From: Mycobacterium sp. AZCC_0083
Lineage (GTDB): Bacteria; Actinomycetota; Actinomycetes; Mycobacteriales; Mycobacteriaceae
Direction: 5' to 3'
Length of the DNA: 64,000 nucleotides
NCBI RefSeq assembly: GCF_014202335.1
Contig: NZ_JACHGP010000019.1
Span: forward strand, 62,001 to 126,000
Part shown: positions 53,603 through 63,167 of the stretch, piece after piece
How positions within the stretch are numbered: position 1 is the first letter of the stretch
Layout of the letters: every line of letters starts with the position of its first letter
Program-made: the position numbers and the translations under genes
The notes under the pieces: model-generated
What the model saw: only the letters and a program-made list of their open reading frames with translations
The model's database searches: none
What the model was told of the DNA's origin: nothing

Positions 53603-53917
53603 TTAGTGAGTCTTCTTGTACTGCTCGATGACCTCATCGACCACGCTGGTCGCCTCGGTCGCGATGGCCGGGACGGAAGGCGCAGGGGCTGCCTGCGTGG
53701 GCTCGTCGTCGCCGTCGAGTTCGTCCACCACCTTCTCGATGGCAGCCTGGTTCTTCACGAACCATGTAGCGCCACCCACGACGGCCGAGAAGCCGACCGC
53801 TACCAGATGCACCCACGGGTGTGTGGTGTCGGCATTCAGGAACGCCACGACGCCCTCCATACCTGCCAGCGCAGTGGCGGCGGCGGTGATGGCCTTGTAG
53901 ATCTCTGCGATCTTCAC
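53603..53917 (-). CDS. Holin candidate
   Basis: A 104-residue protein: two hydrophobic helices (residues 10-25 and 37-54) and a long charged tail (DELDGDDEPTQAAP...). Position between lysin A and lysin B and this layout match mycobacteriophage holins. Confidence 0.7.
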   Translation of the reverse strand: MKIAEIYKAITAAATALAGMEGVVAFLNADTTHPWVHLVAVGFSAVVGGATWFVKNQAAIEKVVDELDGDDEPTQAAPAPSVPAIATEATSVVDEVIEQYKKTH

Positions 53918-54150
53918 TTGAAGATCCCTCCCAGCGGGTTGAACTGCTTGATGATTGCCTGGAGCTGGTCGGGGATCAGCGACTCCAACGTCTGAATGAC
54001 GTTGGGCAGGAACACCTTGTCGATCTGATCGGGGATCAGTTCGTCCAGCTTCTTGGTGACCGCGTCCTCCACAGCCTTCTCGATGACCGGCGTCAACGCC
54101 GTCACGACGATTGGGATCACGACCTTCGCGGCCGACTCGATGAAGCTCAC
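53914..54150 (-). CDS. Small lysis-cassette protein, possible second holin or regulator
   Basis: A 78-residue protein with an N-terminal hydrophobic stretch (VVIPIVVTALTPVI) and two LIPDQ repeats. Overlaps lysin A and the holin by ATGA. Role unproven. Confidence 0.6.
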   Translation of the reverse strand: MSFIESAAKVVIPIVVTALTPVIEKAVEDAVTKKLDELIPDQIDKVFLPNVIQTLESLIPDQLQAIIKQFNPLGGIFK

Positions 54151-55580
54151 TTCGCAGCCGCCTCGTATGCCGTCAGGATGTCGGCCGGAACCTCTGCGAG
54201 GATCTTCGCTGCGCGGGCCACCGTCGCGGCGTCAGTCACCACTCCCTCGCCTGCGGCAACGCGAATCACGCGGCGCAGCGAGTCAGGGTCACCCAGCACG
54301 GCCAGGCGCTCCACTAGTTCGGAGTGCTCCATGCCGTCGTCGTTGAGCACCATGCCAGCGAGGGTGTCCACTGGTCCCTCACCGGGCTCTGCGTAGATGG
54401 AACGCGAGTTCCACTTGTTGGTCAGCTCGAAGTGGACACGCGTCAGCAGTGCCCGGTCGGCGTCAGTGAACATGTCGTCTTCCTCCGTGGTTCCATTTGC
54501 GAATTGTGCTACGTAGCTTGCGAATACGTCCCAAGGGAAGTTGGGGCCAACGTCGGTGTGAGTACCGATGCCCAGACCCTTGGTGATGCCGTAGTGGTCG
54601 GTGATGCCGTTGCTGGTCTTTAGCGACGAGTAGCCCCCGGCCGCGAAGCCGACGCGGACGGTCGTCTCGATCCCGTACTTGCGGCAGTCCTGTACGGCCA
54701 GGTAGGCAGCAACCTTGATTGCCTTGCCGTACTTGCTGAGCCAGTCCGTACGCGACATCGCCGCGTACGATCCAGCGAAGACGAGGTTGATCGAATCTGG
54801 ATTCGCCGATAGGACGGACCAGCTGCTGAGGTCGGTGTCAACGAGATCCCACGCGACAGCCCCGGAAGCATCAGGGTCCACCGCGTAGTGGTAGGACACC
54901 TCGTTGTTGTCCATCCAGTTATCCAGCGCCTGACCCAGCAGGTTGCCTTCCTCCGTGTGGAGGACGAACAGACGCGGATTGTGCCCCTGACGGTTCGACG
55001 CGTTCTCGCCGTCGATGATGTTCTTCTCGGTGAACGAGAACGATGGCTGAGTGGGAGTTGTTGGGGCGGTGATTGTTCCGGCCACCGCGTCGTACAGCGC
55101 GTTGATGTCATCCCACTGCTCGCGGTAGCGGTCAGGGAACGCCGAGCCCTGGATGGCCTGCGCAGCCTCGCCAGCGGACTGAGCGTTCGACGCGTCGTAT
55201 CCGCGCTTCTTTAGCCGCGTCTGGAACGAGATGAACGCCTGGTGCGGATCCATCTGCTGAGCAGTCGTCCCCCACCACAGCTCGCCGTTCGGACCCTTCT
55301 GCTGCTGCAGGTAGCCGATTGACCGATTATCGTTCGAAACCGAGTCGTGGGAGTAGTTGAACGAATCTCCGTCGTTATGGTTTGCCGGACACCAGAAGCG
55401 CCGTGCGTGCGGCGGGTCGTTGTCCTCAACGCCAACCTCGACGGAGACGGCCATCACGTTGAGGATCGCCGCGCCCTTTACGTCGGGCATGCCCAATGTC
55501 TTCGCCACGTCGATGGCAATCGCCATGATCTGCTCACGGGCGAGGAGCGGATCATCCTGCAGAAACTGTGTGAAACTCAT
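54147..55580 (-). CDS. lysA: Lysin A endolysin (amidase)
   Basis: A 477-residue endolysin. Residues 1-165 form an N-terminal domain (possible lysozyme- or peptidase-like, with WCPANHNDGDSFNYSHDSV). Residues 190-375 are an N-acetylmuramoyl-L-alanine amidase: LFVLHTEEGN and GIGTHTDVGPNFPW give the zinc His residues, with SYHYAVDP between. The C-terminal about 100 residues are probably wall binding. It cleaves host peptidoglycan. Confidence 0.85.
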   Translation of the reverse strand: MSFTQFLQDDPLLAREQIMAIAIDVAKTLGMPDVKGAAILNVMAVSVEVGVEDNDPPHARRFWCPANHNDGDSFNYSHDSVSNDNRSIGYLQQQKGPNGELWWGTTAQQMDPHQAFISFQTRLKKRGYDASNAQSAGEAAQAIQGSAFPDRYREQWDDINALYDAVAGTITAPTTPTQPSFSFTEKNIIDGENASNRQGHNPRLFVLHTEEGNLLGQALDNWMDNNEVSYHYAVDPDASGAVAWDLVDTDLSSWSVLSANPDSINLVFAGSYAAMSRTDWLSKYGKAIKVAAYLAVQDCRKYGIETTVRVGFAAGGYSSLKTSNGITDHYGITKGLGIGTHTDVGPNFPWDVFASYVAQFANGTTEEDDMFTDADRALLTRVHFELTNKWNSRSIYAEPGEGPVDTLAGMVLNDDGMEHSELVERLAVLGDPDSLRRVIRVAAGEGVVTDAATVARAAKILAEVPADILTAYEAAAK

Positions 55581-56536
55581 GCGGCGTCCTGTGCTGAGAT
55601 GGCTGTGAACTGAGTGCCAGGCGCTAGAAGCGACGCACGCCAGTTCAATCCGTAGTAGGTGTGGCCGTCACCGTGGTCGACCAGGTTCGCCTCGTCGGTC
55701 CAGTCGATGACCGGCGTGGCCAGGTTCGTCCCCTGGTACACCGCCACTGTGTTCGTGATCGAGTTGTAGCGAATCGTGTAGTTGTCCAGGTTCGCGGTGA
55801 CGTGCGGAACCGACTTCCACGTCGTCAAATGCACTGGGCTGGAGCCAACCTCGATGAGCAGGTTGTTGTTGATCAGGCCGGTCTCATGCGTGACGCAGAG
55901 GTACTCCGACATGTCCGAGTTCGAGCAGAACGCCACACCCGACTTGCCAGCGCCACGGTTGACCACCGAGTAGTTGATCTCGATGGAGTCGCCACGGAAC
56001 GGCGCGTACCAAAGCATCGCCGCGTCATCGAAGAGGATCCCGCAGGCCACGCCATTGGGCTGGCCGGACGAGGAGTTGTCCCAGACGGACGGCGCACCGT
56101 TCTTGACATCCCACGACGGGTCGACAACCGTTCCCACGGTGCCGAAGTCGTAGTCGTACTGAATCGCGTTGAAATCGGTGTTGTTCTGCGGGTAGTCTGG
56201 GTAGCGCGGCTCATTGCGAGTTACGGTGCCCCAGACCGGGATACGGACGTTGGCGTTTACATCCTCGATACTCAGAGCGAACGTGGTGCCGCGCACCAGA
56301 AGAGTTGTGTCATCGGACGTTACGTCAGGAAAGGTCACCGCACCGTTGACGACGTACCCCTCCCAAATCGCGAGGGTCTGCTTGAACGAGTTCTTGAACT
56401 CGATGAACGCATACGCGCCGTCGCGGAACACCTTCTTCTCGCGAGCGGTCAAAGTGTATGTGTACGTGGGGGTGTCGCCAGTAGCCAGATCCATCACGGC
56501 CATGCGGCGACCCAATTCAGGACGCCAAACGCCCAT
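55577..56536 (-). CDS. Minor tail protein
   Basis: A 319-residue beta-rich protein: N-terminal MGVWRPELGRRMAVMDLA, a central domain similar to concanavalin-type receptor-binding folds (PFRGDSIEINYSVVNRG...). Location at the end of the tail genes supports a minor tail role. Overlaps the lysin A start. Confidence 0.7.
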   Translation of the reverse strand: MGVWRPELGRRMAVMDLATGDTPTYTYTLTAREKKVFRDGAYAFIEFKNSFKQTLAIWEGYVVNGAVTFPDVTSDDTTLLVRGTTFALSIEDVNANVRIPVWGTVTRNEPRYPDYPQNNTDFNAIQYDYDFGTVGTVVDPSWDVKNGAPSVWDNSSSGQPNGVACGILFDDAAMLWYAPFRGDSIEINYSVVNRGAGKSGVAFCSNSDMSEYLCVTHETGLINNNLLIEVGSSPVHLTTWKSVPHVTANLDNYTIRYNSITNTVAVYQGTNLATPVIDWTDEANLVDHGDGHTYYGLNWRASLLAPGTQFTAISAQDAA

Positions 56537-56549
56537 GGTGTACTCCTAT

Positions 56550-56879
56550 TTAGATGATGAGCTTCGCGTGCTGATTCGCCTCACGCAGTGCCATGCGATC
56601 CGATTCGCTGATACCTGTTGCGCGGTACAGAAAGTCATCGACAACGTCGGTCAGCTTGTTCAGGCCACGGATCACCTTCTCAAGGCGCTCACGTAGCTCG
56701 CTGTTCTCCCGGCGTACCTCTTCACGGAACGCTGCCGACATCCGCTGCAGCAGCTCCGTCTCATCAAGCTTGCGCTTGCGCTTACCAAACACGGTGTCCC
56801 ACACGTGATTGAAGATTCCACCCGTGGCCGCAGCCGTTGCCAGCCCGAGAAGGGCCTCCCCCAAAGTGATGTGATCCAT
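56550..56879 (-). CDS. Membrane-linked coiled-coil protein
   Basis: A 109-residue protein: short N-terminal hydrophobic segment, basic KRKRKLDETELLQ, then a long coiled coil (SELRERLEKVIRGLNKLTDVV). In this position it may be a tail-fibre accessory or lysis-timing protein. Confidence 0.6.
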   Translation of the reverse strand: MDHITLGEALLGLATAAATGGIFNHVWDTVFGKRKRKLDETELLQRMSAAFREEVRRENSELRERLEKVIRGLNKLTDVVDDFLYRATGISESDRMALREANQHAKLII

Positions 56880-56908
56880 GTTCTTTTATCTGAGTAGTAG
56901 GTGCGGGC

Positions 56909-56943
56909 GGATTCCCTCCCCGTCGAAACGAGGAGGGAATCCG
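56909..56943 (-). terminator. Hairpin between late genes
   Basis: Perfect 11-bp stem GGATTCCCTCC/GGAGGGAATCC with an 11-base loop. No T-run follows, so it may attenuate or stabilise the mRNA rather than terminate. Confidence 0.5.
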
Positions 56944-56948
56944 TAGTG

Positions 56949-57107
56949 CTACTTGGCCTTCTGAGCCCGCTCGGCGTCCAGCCAGGCGACAGTGTCGGCC
57001 TGGATCTTCGCTACAGCTGCCACGTGGTTCTCCGACTGCTCAGCGATGCTCGCCGCGTAGGCGTCCCAGAACGCCTTCTCGTTACCAACAGTGAGGACGT
57101 TTGCCAT
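56949..57107 (-). CDS. Small late protein, unknown
   Basis: A 52-residue helical protein from ATG 57107 with AAGGAGAACTCAC upstream (MANVLTVGNEKAFWDAYAAS). Possibly a tail accessory. Confidence 0.6.
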   Translation of the reverse strand: MANVLTVGNEKAFWDAYAASIAEQSENHVAAVAKIQADTVAWLDAERAQKAK

Positions 57108-57118
57108 GTGAGTTCTCC

Positions 57119-58453
57119 TTAACCGACGCGGTAGGCGCGGACAGCAGGGACGGGGATGTGTCGGATCGCGTCTGCAATGCGACGGCCGTGGTTGAAGTAA
57201 CCCCGGTAGTTGCCGTGTAGGTTGTCCGCACCCGTGATCAGCGCCTGCTGATCGGTCAGGCTGTTGTTGTTGCCACCGTTTCCGGTCCACCAAGGGTTCG
57301 TGGGATTCGCCGGGTCGACGTAGAAGGCGCGTGCAACCTCAGCGATGGCCGCGATATGCCCCTGACGGTTCAGGTCGTTCGCCCCACCGGACACGTAGCT
57401 CGCAGGGCTGGTGCCGAAGATGGTGTACGGCTCGTTGCCAACATGAATGAACGTCATCAGGCCGTTGGAGTCCAGGGCCAGTGCTTCGTTGTAAACAACC
57501 TTCGCGCGGGCCTTCATGGCTGCAGTGCCGCCAGGGTTCACGGCCGCGTCGTTGACGGTTCCGTGCAGGATGTACGCCACAGGGAAGCTGATGCCGGTCA
57601 TCGGATCGGCCGCACCGATGGCGAACCCGTTCGCGATGGTGGTCTTGCGTGAGGCAGACCCGATACGCGTCGAGTTGATCGAGGATGGAGTGTCGTCCGT
57701 TCGGGCGACGGTGTCGCCGTTCTGGAAGAACCCCGTACCGCCCTGCGCGGCATTCCAATGGACGATGCCGGTCGCCTCGAAGAACGCGTCCTGAGGACCG
57801 TACGAGAAGTAGGTCTCATCCGAGCCGACGTTCTGGTTGTGCAGCGGCTCGAAGTACGAGTCGCCGTCGAAGATCACCATCGGGCGGGCCGGTGCCGCGT
57901 ACATCAATGCCGCCGCCTCGATGTTCACCTGCAGGAAGTTGACATTGCCTGCGACATGCACACGGATGCGGCGCTTCTTGTAGCCGCTGCGAGCCACGCC
58001 AGGTGTTGCGAACTTGATCGAACGGAAGACGTACCCGGTCAGGCTGGTGCCCAGAGGCTTGTCCTGGAGCTTCACCATGCGGCCGTTGTGCTCGACGTAG
58101 ACCTGACAGTCGAACGCTCCGGTCGACAGGAACATCAGGTCGAGCTTGTCGCCCGTGTACACGAACTCGAAGCGGGTGGACATGTTGAACGTGCTTCCAC
58201 CCGAGGCGCGTGCCGAGGTGTCGTTCTTCGCGCCGCCAGCCCAGTTGCCTGGAGTCTGGAACTGCCAGTTCTGGCCCTGCGTGTTGAACTTACCGGCGGT
58301 ATTCCACGGCACGCCGACGAGACTGTCCATGGTCTGGGCTGATGTGCTGTACGCATCGGTCACGATCTCCGAGGACGGCATCGTGTCGATAATTGGTTCG
58401 TAGAGATCAGCCAGACGGACGGTGTCCGTGTAAATAGGAGCTGGCAAAGTCAT
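57119..58453 (-). CDS. Tail protein with SGNH-hydrolase domain
   Basis: A 444-residue protein: an N-terminal beta-rich region (1-190), then SGNH blocks: VIFDGDSYFE (Ser about 198), AAQGGTGFF, YILHGTVNDAA, and ADNLHGNYRGYFNHGR (DxxH). The order matches tail-associated esterases that deacetylate surface glycans during adsorption. Confidence 0.82.
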   Translation of the reverse strand: MTLPAPIYTDTVRLADLYEPIIDTMPSSEIVTDAYSTSAQTMDSLVGVPWNTAGKFNTQGQNWQFQTPGNWAGGAKNDTSARASGGSTFNMSTRFEFVYTGDKLDLMFLSTGAFDCQVYVEHNGRMVKLQDKPLGTSLTGYVFRSIKFATPGVARSGYKKRRIRVHVAGNVNFLQVNIEAAALMYAAPARPMVIFDGDSYFEPLHNQNVGSDETYFSYGPQDAFFEATGIVHWNAAQGGTGFFQNGDTVARTDDTPSSINSTRIGSASRKTTIANGFAIGAADPMTGISFPVAYILHGTVNDAAVNPGGTAAMKARAKVVYNEALALDSNGLMTFIHVGNEPYTIFGTSPASYVSGGANDLNRQGHIAAIAEVARAFYVDPANPTNPWWTGNGGNNNSLTDQQALITGADNLHGNYRGYFNHGRRIADAIRHIPVPAVRAYRVG

Positions 58454-59475
58454 CCAATCTCAATCAGGTCGAACGTGTAAGTCGTGTTCGACAGAGGTGT
58501 TCCTGCAATTTGGAGCACGACCGTTGTGGTCGTCTTGGTGACGAACGGATGCAGGTTCGCTGCAGGCCCGTTCGTCGGTGCCAAGCTCACGTGCGGCACG
58601 GTGGGGAACGCAGTTCCGAATGTCAGGGTCGCGAGAGTCCCTGAGGCAGCGGACGTTCCGGTCGTCACGGACACGGACTGCGCGTAGCGACCACCGGCCA
58701 CACTGGCGGTCGCACCGGTACCGGCATTGGCGTGCGCGGCGATGGTGGGAATCGTTCCGCCAGCGGTGACGGCAGTTGCGATGGCCGCGTCGATGTCAGA
58801 CTTACGGGCGAGCACGTCGTCGCCCCACTTGAGGTCGCCGTCACCCTTTGGCACAAAGGAGATGTCGACATCCGGCTCTGGTCCGTCCGCAACGATGGTC
58901 GCCACAGAGATCGCCACATAGAGGACGATGGGAGCAGCGCCTTGTGGAACTAGGCCGAGGGCGACGTTGGGGTCCGCACCGGACGCCAGCACGGCCGGGA
59001 AGTTACCGGCCGAGTGGTTCTGTACGGCAATGAAGTTCACCGCGTTCGGTACCGGCGAGGTGTTGAGGATCGGGTTGCCGTTGGAGTCGAAGATCGCGTT
59101 GATCTTCGGGCTCACCAGCGTCTTGTTCGGGACCGTCTGAACGCCGGTCAGTGTGACGAAGCCACTGGAGTCAGTGCCGCCGACGTTGACGTAAATCGAG
59201 CCGCCCCAACGCCATAGCAAGTTGGTTGCCTTGTCGACGTAGATGATGTCGGTGACGCCAGTCGCTGGGAATGCAGCCTTGTTGACGTACTCCTCGACCT
59301 GGTCAACGAAGAAGACCTGGCCGATGTAGTACAGCGCGTTCCAATGCGACGAGCCGTCGCCGACCTTCAGCTTGCCAGTGTCGGTCTCAGCGCCAAGTTC
59401 GCCAGCCGCCAGGAGCGTGTTAGCGGATGTCCACTGCGCAGCGGTGCCGCGACGTAGTTGAATCTGCGCCATCAT
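58450..59475 (-). CDS. Tail fibre-like protein
   Basis: A 341-residue protein starting with RRGTAAQWTSANTLLAAGELG-ETDTGKLKVGDG, the N-terminal anchor found in many phage fibres, shared with the next gene. Beta-repeat body and a YAQSVSVTTGTS...TFDLIEIG C-terminal knob. Likely trimeric receptor-binding fibre. Confidence 0.75.
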   Translation of the reverse strand: MMAQIQLRRGTAAQWTSANTLLAAGELGAETDTGKLKVGDGSSHWNALYYIGQVFFVDQVEEYVNKAAFPATGVTDIIYVDKATNLLWRWGGSIYVNVGGTDSSGFVTLTGVQTVPNKTLVSPKINAIFDSNGNPILNTSPVPNAVNFIAVQNHSAGNFPAVLASGADPNVALGLVPQGAAPIVLYVAISVATIVADGPEPDVDISFVPKGDGDLKWGDDVLARKSDIDAAIATAVTAGGTIPTIAAHANAGTGATASVAGGRYAQSVSVTTGTSAASGTLATLTFGTAFPTVPHVSLAPTNGPAANLHPFVTKTTTTVVLQIAGTPLSNTTYTFDLIEIG

Positions 59476-60752
59476 GCACGCCGAACGGGGATGAGTTCCG
59501 AAACAGCCTGATGTCCACGGGGATTGAAGTGCGTGTCGTCCGCGTTGAACACTGACCGGATCCGGCCGGGAGTTGCCCAGTCAGTCACGATGGAGTCAAC
59601 GTCCATGCAGGACTCGGTGCCCACCGGCAGCATGTGCAGCCAGGTGTTCATCGCTACGCGCTTAGCTTCGGAGGCACCGGCCGAGAACTCCATGCGCGGT
59701 GGGATGTTGGTGATCAGGTGGCGGGCGTTCGGATACTTCGCCTTGCCGTTCTTGATTGCGCCACGCATGTTCGCCTGCGCATCAGCGACAGTCGAGTCCA
59801 CGGTGTCCGAGGACGCCAGGGCGAAGTACAGCACCACGTCTGGATCGAAAGCCGTGTCGCATGAGTCGAACACAGTCCAGCGAGTGAAGTCGGTGGCAAA
59901 GTGTCCGGCCCAGCTGCCCGACATCGATAGGTTCGCAGCCACACCACCCTGCGCCTTGGCCCATAGCTGCGGCCAAGAGCTGAGCGTGCCGTAGTTGTCG
60001 CCAGTGCCGTTGCTGGACGAGTTCGACAGCGAGTTGCCGACGACCAGAATGCGTGGGGCACCAGCGTCGGCGTACTCGTACTCGATCCACATCTGGAACC
60101 ACGCCGCGTTGTTCTGCCGCGCAATACCCACAGGGTTCTGGACGCCAGCGTCCGTGGCCAATAGGGACTGCCAACTGAGCCCGCCCGAGAACGCCATACC
60201 GCCGGACGCCGAAGTGGTCCAGCCGGTCGACAGCATCAGCGTGCGGTGGTCGACGGCCACCTGCGTCAGGTCGACCCATGGGGTGATTAGCTCGCCGCCC
60301 GAGGCAAGCGTCGTCGGAGCCTGAATAAGAGTCGGCGCAGCCGTGAAGTTGCCGTTCGGTTCACCATTCGCGTCAACAGCCGGAATGCCGTAGTACAGCG
60401 ACAGGCCGGTGATGTCGCCGGTCAGCACCACGTCAGCGAGGTGGTCGCGGTTACGCACGTGTACACGCATGCGGGTAGCGGCCACCGGGAGCTGGAACAG
60501 CTGGCGGTTCGTGAACGGCTGATTCGGCCAACTCGACGCATGGCTCTTCGTCAACTCAAACGAGTAAATGCCAGTACGCACACCGGGGGTGGCCAGCGAG
60601 TACGGAAGGTCAATCCACGCCAAAACGCCGTCTCCAGTCTTAGTGCGCTTCGTGTCGGTCTCGTAGCCCACTTCGCCTGGGCCGAGGGTGGGATTCGCGG
60701 TCGTCCACTGCGCGGCTGTACCGCGACGTGGCTCGATCCGAATGATCGTCAT
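59472..60752 (-). CDS. Tail fibre protein with SGNH-hydrolase domain
   Basis: A 426-residue protein. The N-terminal RRGTAAQWTTANPTLGPGEVG anchor repeats that of the 58450 gene. From residue 240: ILVVGNSLSNSS (block I with GNS instead of GDS), SMSGSWAG, FALASSDTVD and DDTHFNPRGHQAVSE (Asp-x2-His). A second esterase-type tail enzyme, sequence-distinct from that at 57119. Confidence 0.78.
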   Translation of the reverse strand: MTIIRIEPRRGTAAQWTTANPTLGPGEVGYETDTKRTKTGDGVLAWIDLPYSLATPGVRTGIYSFELTKSHASSWPNQPFTNRQLFQLPVAATRMRVHVRNRDHLADVVLTGDITGLSLYYGIPAVDANGEPNGNFTAAPTLIQAPTTLASGGELITPWVDLTQVAVDHRTLMLSTGWTTSASGGMAFSGGLSWQSLLATDAGVQNPVGIARQNNAAWFQMWIEYEYADAGAPRILVVGNSLSNSSSNGTGDNYGTLSSWPQLWAKAQGGVAANLSMSGSWAGHFATDFTRWTVFDSCDTAFDPDVVLYFALASSDTVDSTVADAQANMRGAIKNGKAKYPNARHLITNIPPRMEFSAGASEAKRVAMNTWLHMLPVGTESCMDVDSIVTDWATPGRIRSVFNADDTHFNPRGHQAVSELIPVRRA

Positions 60753-61405
60753 TAGGGGGATCCGCCTTCGAGGAGTCCGATGCCGGGATCCGATGGAGTG
60801 CCACCGTCGATCCCGCCCATCGATAGGTAGTTCAGCGCCAGCGGAACGGTCTCAGTGCCGTTGTTCAGTTCGAACTGCACAGTGCCGTCGAGGTTTACGT
60901 GCCCCTCGCCGGTGAAGCTGATGCCAGTGAGGCCCTGCGTCACGCCTGTTACCGGCGCTGCGGGTACGGGGATCAGTTCCGCGAAACGCTTGAGCCCGCC
61001 GACTGTTGGCGAGTTGAAGTAGAACGGGTTCAACGCAACCGGTCGAGTCGTGCCAGGAATGTGAATATTCTTGTAGCGCACGTAGATTGACAAATCGCCG
61101 GCAATGCCGAGAGCGGGAGTGTTGGCGAGCAGATACACAGGGCCACCAACGGTCCCGTCATCCTTCTGCCGCAGGAACGACCCATCCGGCTGAATGACCG
61201 CGACAACTTCCTTCGAACTGATCACCGCAGCGGGCGGCACAGTCTCGCCAAAACGGAACAGCTCACCAGGAGCGAGGTTGTACTTGAAGATCACCAGTCC
61301 CGACGTGGGAGCCACCAGGTCTGGGTACGGGCCAGCGTCAGCGCCGTCATCGCCGGGGACGAGGATCGGGCCATCGATCTGGAAGAAGGTTGGGTCAGCC
61401 ATCAC
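60752..61405 (-). CDS. Minor tail protein
   Basis: A 217-residue beta-rich protein (MMADPTFFQIDGPILVPGDD). Gly/Pro-rich with FNSPTVGGLKRFAELIPV; no catalytic motif. Tail position supports the call. Confidence 0.65.
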   Translation of the reverse strand: MMADPTFFQIDGPILVPGDDGADAGPYPDLVAPTSGLVIFKYNLAPGELFRFGETVPPAAVISSKEVVAVIQPDGSFLRQKDDGTVGGPVYLLANTPALGIAGDLSIYVRYKNIHIPGTTRPVALNPFYFNSPTVGGLKRFAELIPVPAAPVTGVTQGLTGISFTGEGHVNLDGTVQFELNNGTETVPLALNYLSMGGIDGGTPSDPGIGLLEGGSP

Positions 61406-61692
61406 GAAACCCCGTACATCGCGGTGTAGTCGGCCTGTGTCAACACGGAGATGACCCCGTTGAACACGACCTTCTTGTCACCGATGTGAGCCTCCATCAG
61501 AGATGGCAGCCCGCCCTGCGAGGTGGCGTCCTTGGAAACCTGTAGACGCCAACCCATCTCCCCATCGGGATCAGTCGACAGAGAGGCGACAGACACCGCC
61601 CCACGCCAGCCCTGCGCGTTGAGATCCACGAGGATCCCGAACAGCTCAGCTGGGGTGGTGATGTCGTCGGCATCGAAGTCAATGCTTGGCAT
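61402..61692 (-). CDS. Small tail-region protein
   Basis: A 96-residue protein (MPSIDFDADDITTPAELFGIL) of a type often found between minor tail genes; overlaps its neighbour by ATGA. Confidence 0.65.
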   Translation of the reverse strand: MPSIDFDADDITTPAELFGILVDLNAQGWRGAVSVASLSTDPDGEMGWRLQVSKDATSQGGLPSLMEAHIGDKKVVFNGVISVLTQADYTAMYGVS

Positions 61693-61701
61693 GAAGTTCC
61701 T

Positions 61702-62715
61702 TTAAGCGGCAGCGAGCCGGTCGTTGGCCGTGAAGCTCTGTAGTCCTGGGGGGCCGACCTGAACGAAGGTGAATGGCGGGAGATACTGCGTGCCCGCGAA
61801 CATCGTCAGACCGACAAATCGGTTACTGGACCCAATGAGTGATGTGCCCGAAGTGTCGGTGGCGCGGAGAACCTCCGTGCCGTTCTGGTAGAGGACGAAC
61901 TCGCGAACATCGTTGGTAGTGCCCAACTTCAAGGTCCAGCGGTCACCACTGGCGGTGGACACGGAGCCCGACCCGATAGTGGTCGCCACTCCCCCGACAA
62001 CGATGGCGATGTAGCAGGCGTTGTTCGTGATCGTCGCCTCGACGCGGTTGGTCATCGCCGCGTCACAGCGTCCGAAGAGACTCAGGTACGTCGGGTTGGT
62101 AATAACCGGGAAGGCAGCTGCCGTGACGAACGCAACCGACTGTGTGTTCGTGGCCAGAGGCGTGTTGTGACGGACCAGCGCACCACCGTCAGCACCGCCG
62201 ATGGAAGTCCAGAAGAGGTTGTTGCCGTCAGTCTGCGGAGTCCAGGGCCCGACGCCAAACAGTGAGACGGTGTAGTTGGGGCCGGGGTTGGTAGCCGTGC
62301 GGGCGAACGTGTCATCGATCAGGACGCCGCCAGGGACATTGCCCTGCGCCAGCTTGCCCTCAAGCTGCGCCACACCGACATTCGCGTTATCGGCAGAAGC
62401 CTGGGCGGTGTCGATCGCGACCCACTTGCCGGTAATGAACGGTCCCAGAATTGGGATACCGCCCACCAGTCCGGTGATCGCCTGCGTGATGCCACCGATA
62501 ACCGCCTGCGCAAGGCCAAGAGCGGACTCCAGGCCCTCATAGACAGCGCCGAACACCGTTGTGATGATGTTGTTGCCTGCGACCTGCGTCTTCTTGTCGG
62601 CGGTCACAGCAGCCTGCGTGCGACCGACCAATGCCGAGAAGCCCCCGCCAACGAGCGAGCCATCGAGAGCGCCTGGAGTCATCTGACTCGGATCGCTACC
62701 CGAAGGCATCGTCAT
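61702..62715 (-). CDS. Minor tail protein
   Basis: A 337-residue protein: Ser/Gly-rich N-terminus, hydrophobic Gly-rich helices (GGITQAITGLVGGIPILGPFI), then a beta-sandwich carbohydrate-binding-like region ending VQVGPPGLQSF. Matches minor tail proteins downstream of the Gp37-like gene in mycobacteriophages. Confidence 0.75.
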   Translation of the reverse strand: MTMPSGSDPSQMTPGALDGSLVGGGFSALVGRTQAAVTADKKTQVAGNNIITTVFGAVYEGLESALGLAQAVIGGITQAITGLVGGIPILGPFITGKWVAIDTAQASADNANVGVAQLEGKLAQGNVPGGVLIDDTFARTATNPGPNYTVSLFGVGPWTPQTDGNNLFWTSIGGADGGALVRHNTPLATNTQSVAFVTAAAFPVITNPTYLSLFGRCDAAMTNRVEATITNNACYIAIVVGGVATTIGSGSVSTASGDRWTLKLGTTNDVREFVLYQNGTEVLRATDTSGTSLIGSSNRFVGLTMFAGTQYLPPFTFVQVGPPGLQSFTANDRLAAA

Positions 62716-63167
62716 CCCTGGCCACCTCCCTGCTGCTGCACGAACTGGGCTAGGCGCATCATGTCGGCGACGTTCTTCTGTAGCTCACTCACGGCGACGG
62801 TGCGCTCGGCTTCCGTGCCGCTGTCTCGGATGCGCCGGATCTCATCCACGAACCCAGGATTCGACTCCGCGATCATCTCCAGGACTTCGTCGCATTCCTG
62901 CTCGAAAGTCGCTGCCTCGGGCGGCTTCTCATCAACAAGTGTTCCGACAGCGAACTGACTCCCGCCCTTAACCCACTTCGTCTGCAGCTCTGGGTGCCAA
63001 CGAAATCCCAAGTCCCACAACTGCTCTGACCAGGAATCCCAGCCTTGAATCAGGACCAGCTGCTGATTGGAGAAAGTTCCGCCACGCGGATCAGGGAAGC
63101 CTGCGGCCATAGCCCAGGCCATGCCCTTGGGGTGGTTTGGATCGGCGGGATGATGGCTTAGTGGCAT
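62712..63167 (-). CDS. Minor tail protein (DUF2744-like)
   Basis: A 151-residue protein beginning MPLSHHPADPNHPKGMAWAM and with GFRWHPELQTKWV; this HPADP/W pattern belongs to the small minor tail protein encoded beside Gp37-like genes. Confidence 0.7.
   Translation of the reverse strand: MPLSHHPADPNHPKGMAWAMAAGFPDPRGGTFSNQQLVLIQGWDSWSEQLWDLGFRWHPELQTKWVKGGSQFAVGTLVDEKPPEAATFEQECDEVLEMIAESNPGFVDEIRRIRDSGTEAERTVAVSELQKNVADMMRLAQFVQQQGGGQG

Noticed and set aside
55661..56557. 298-residue plus-strand frame opposite a tail gene
   Set aside because: Arg/Val-rich shadow translation of the minus-strand minor tail gene.
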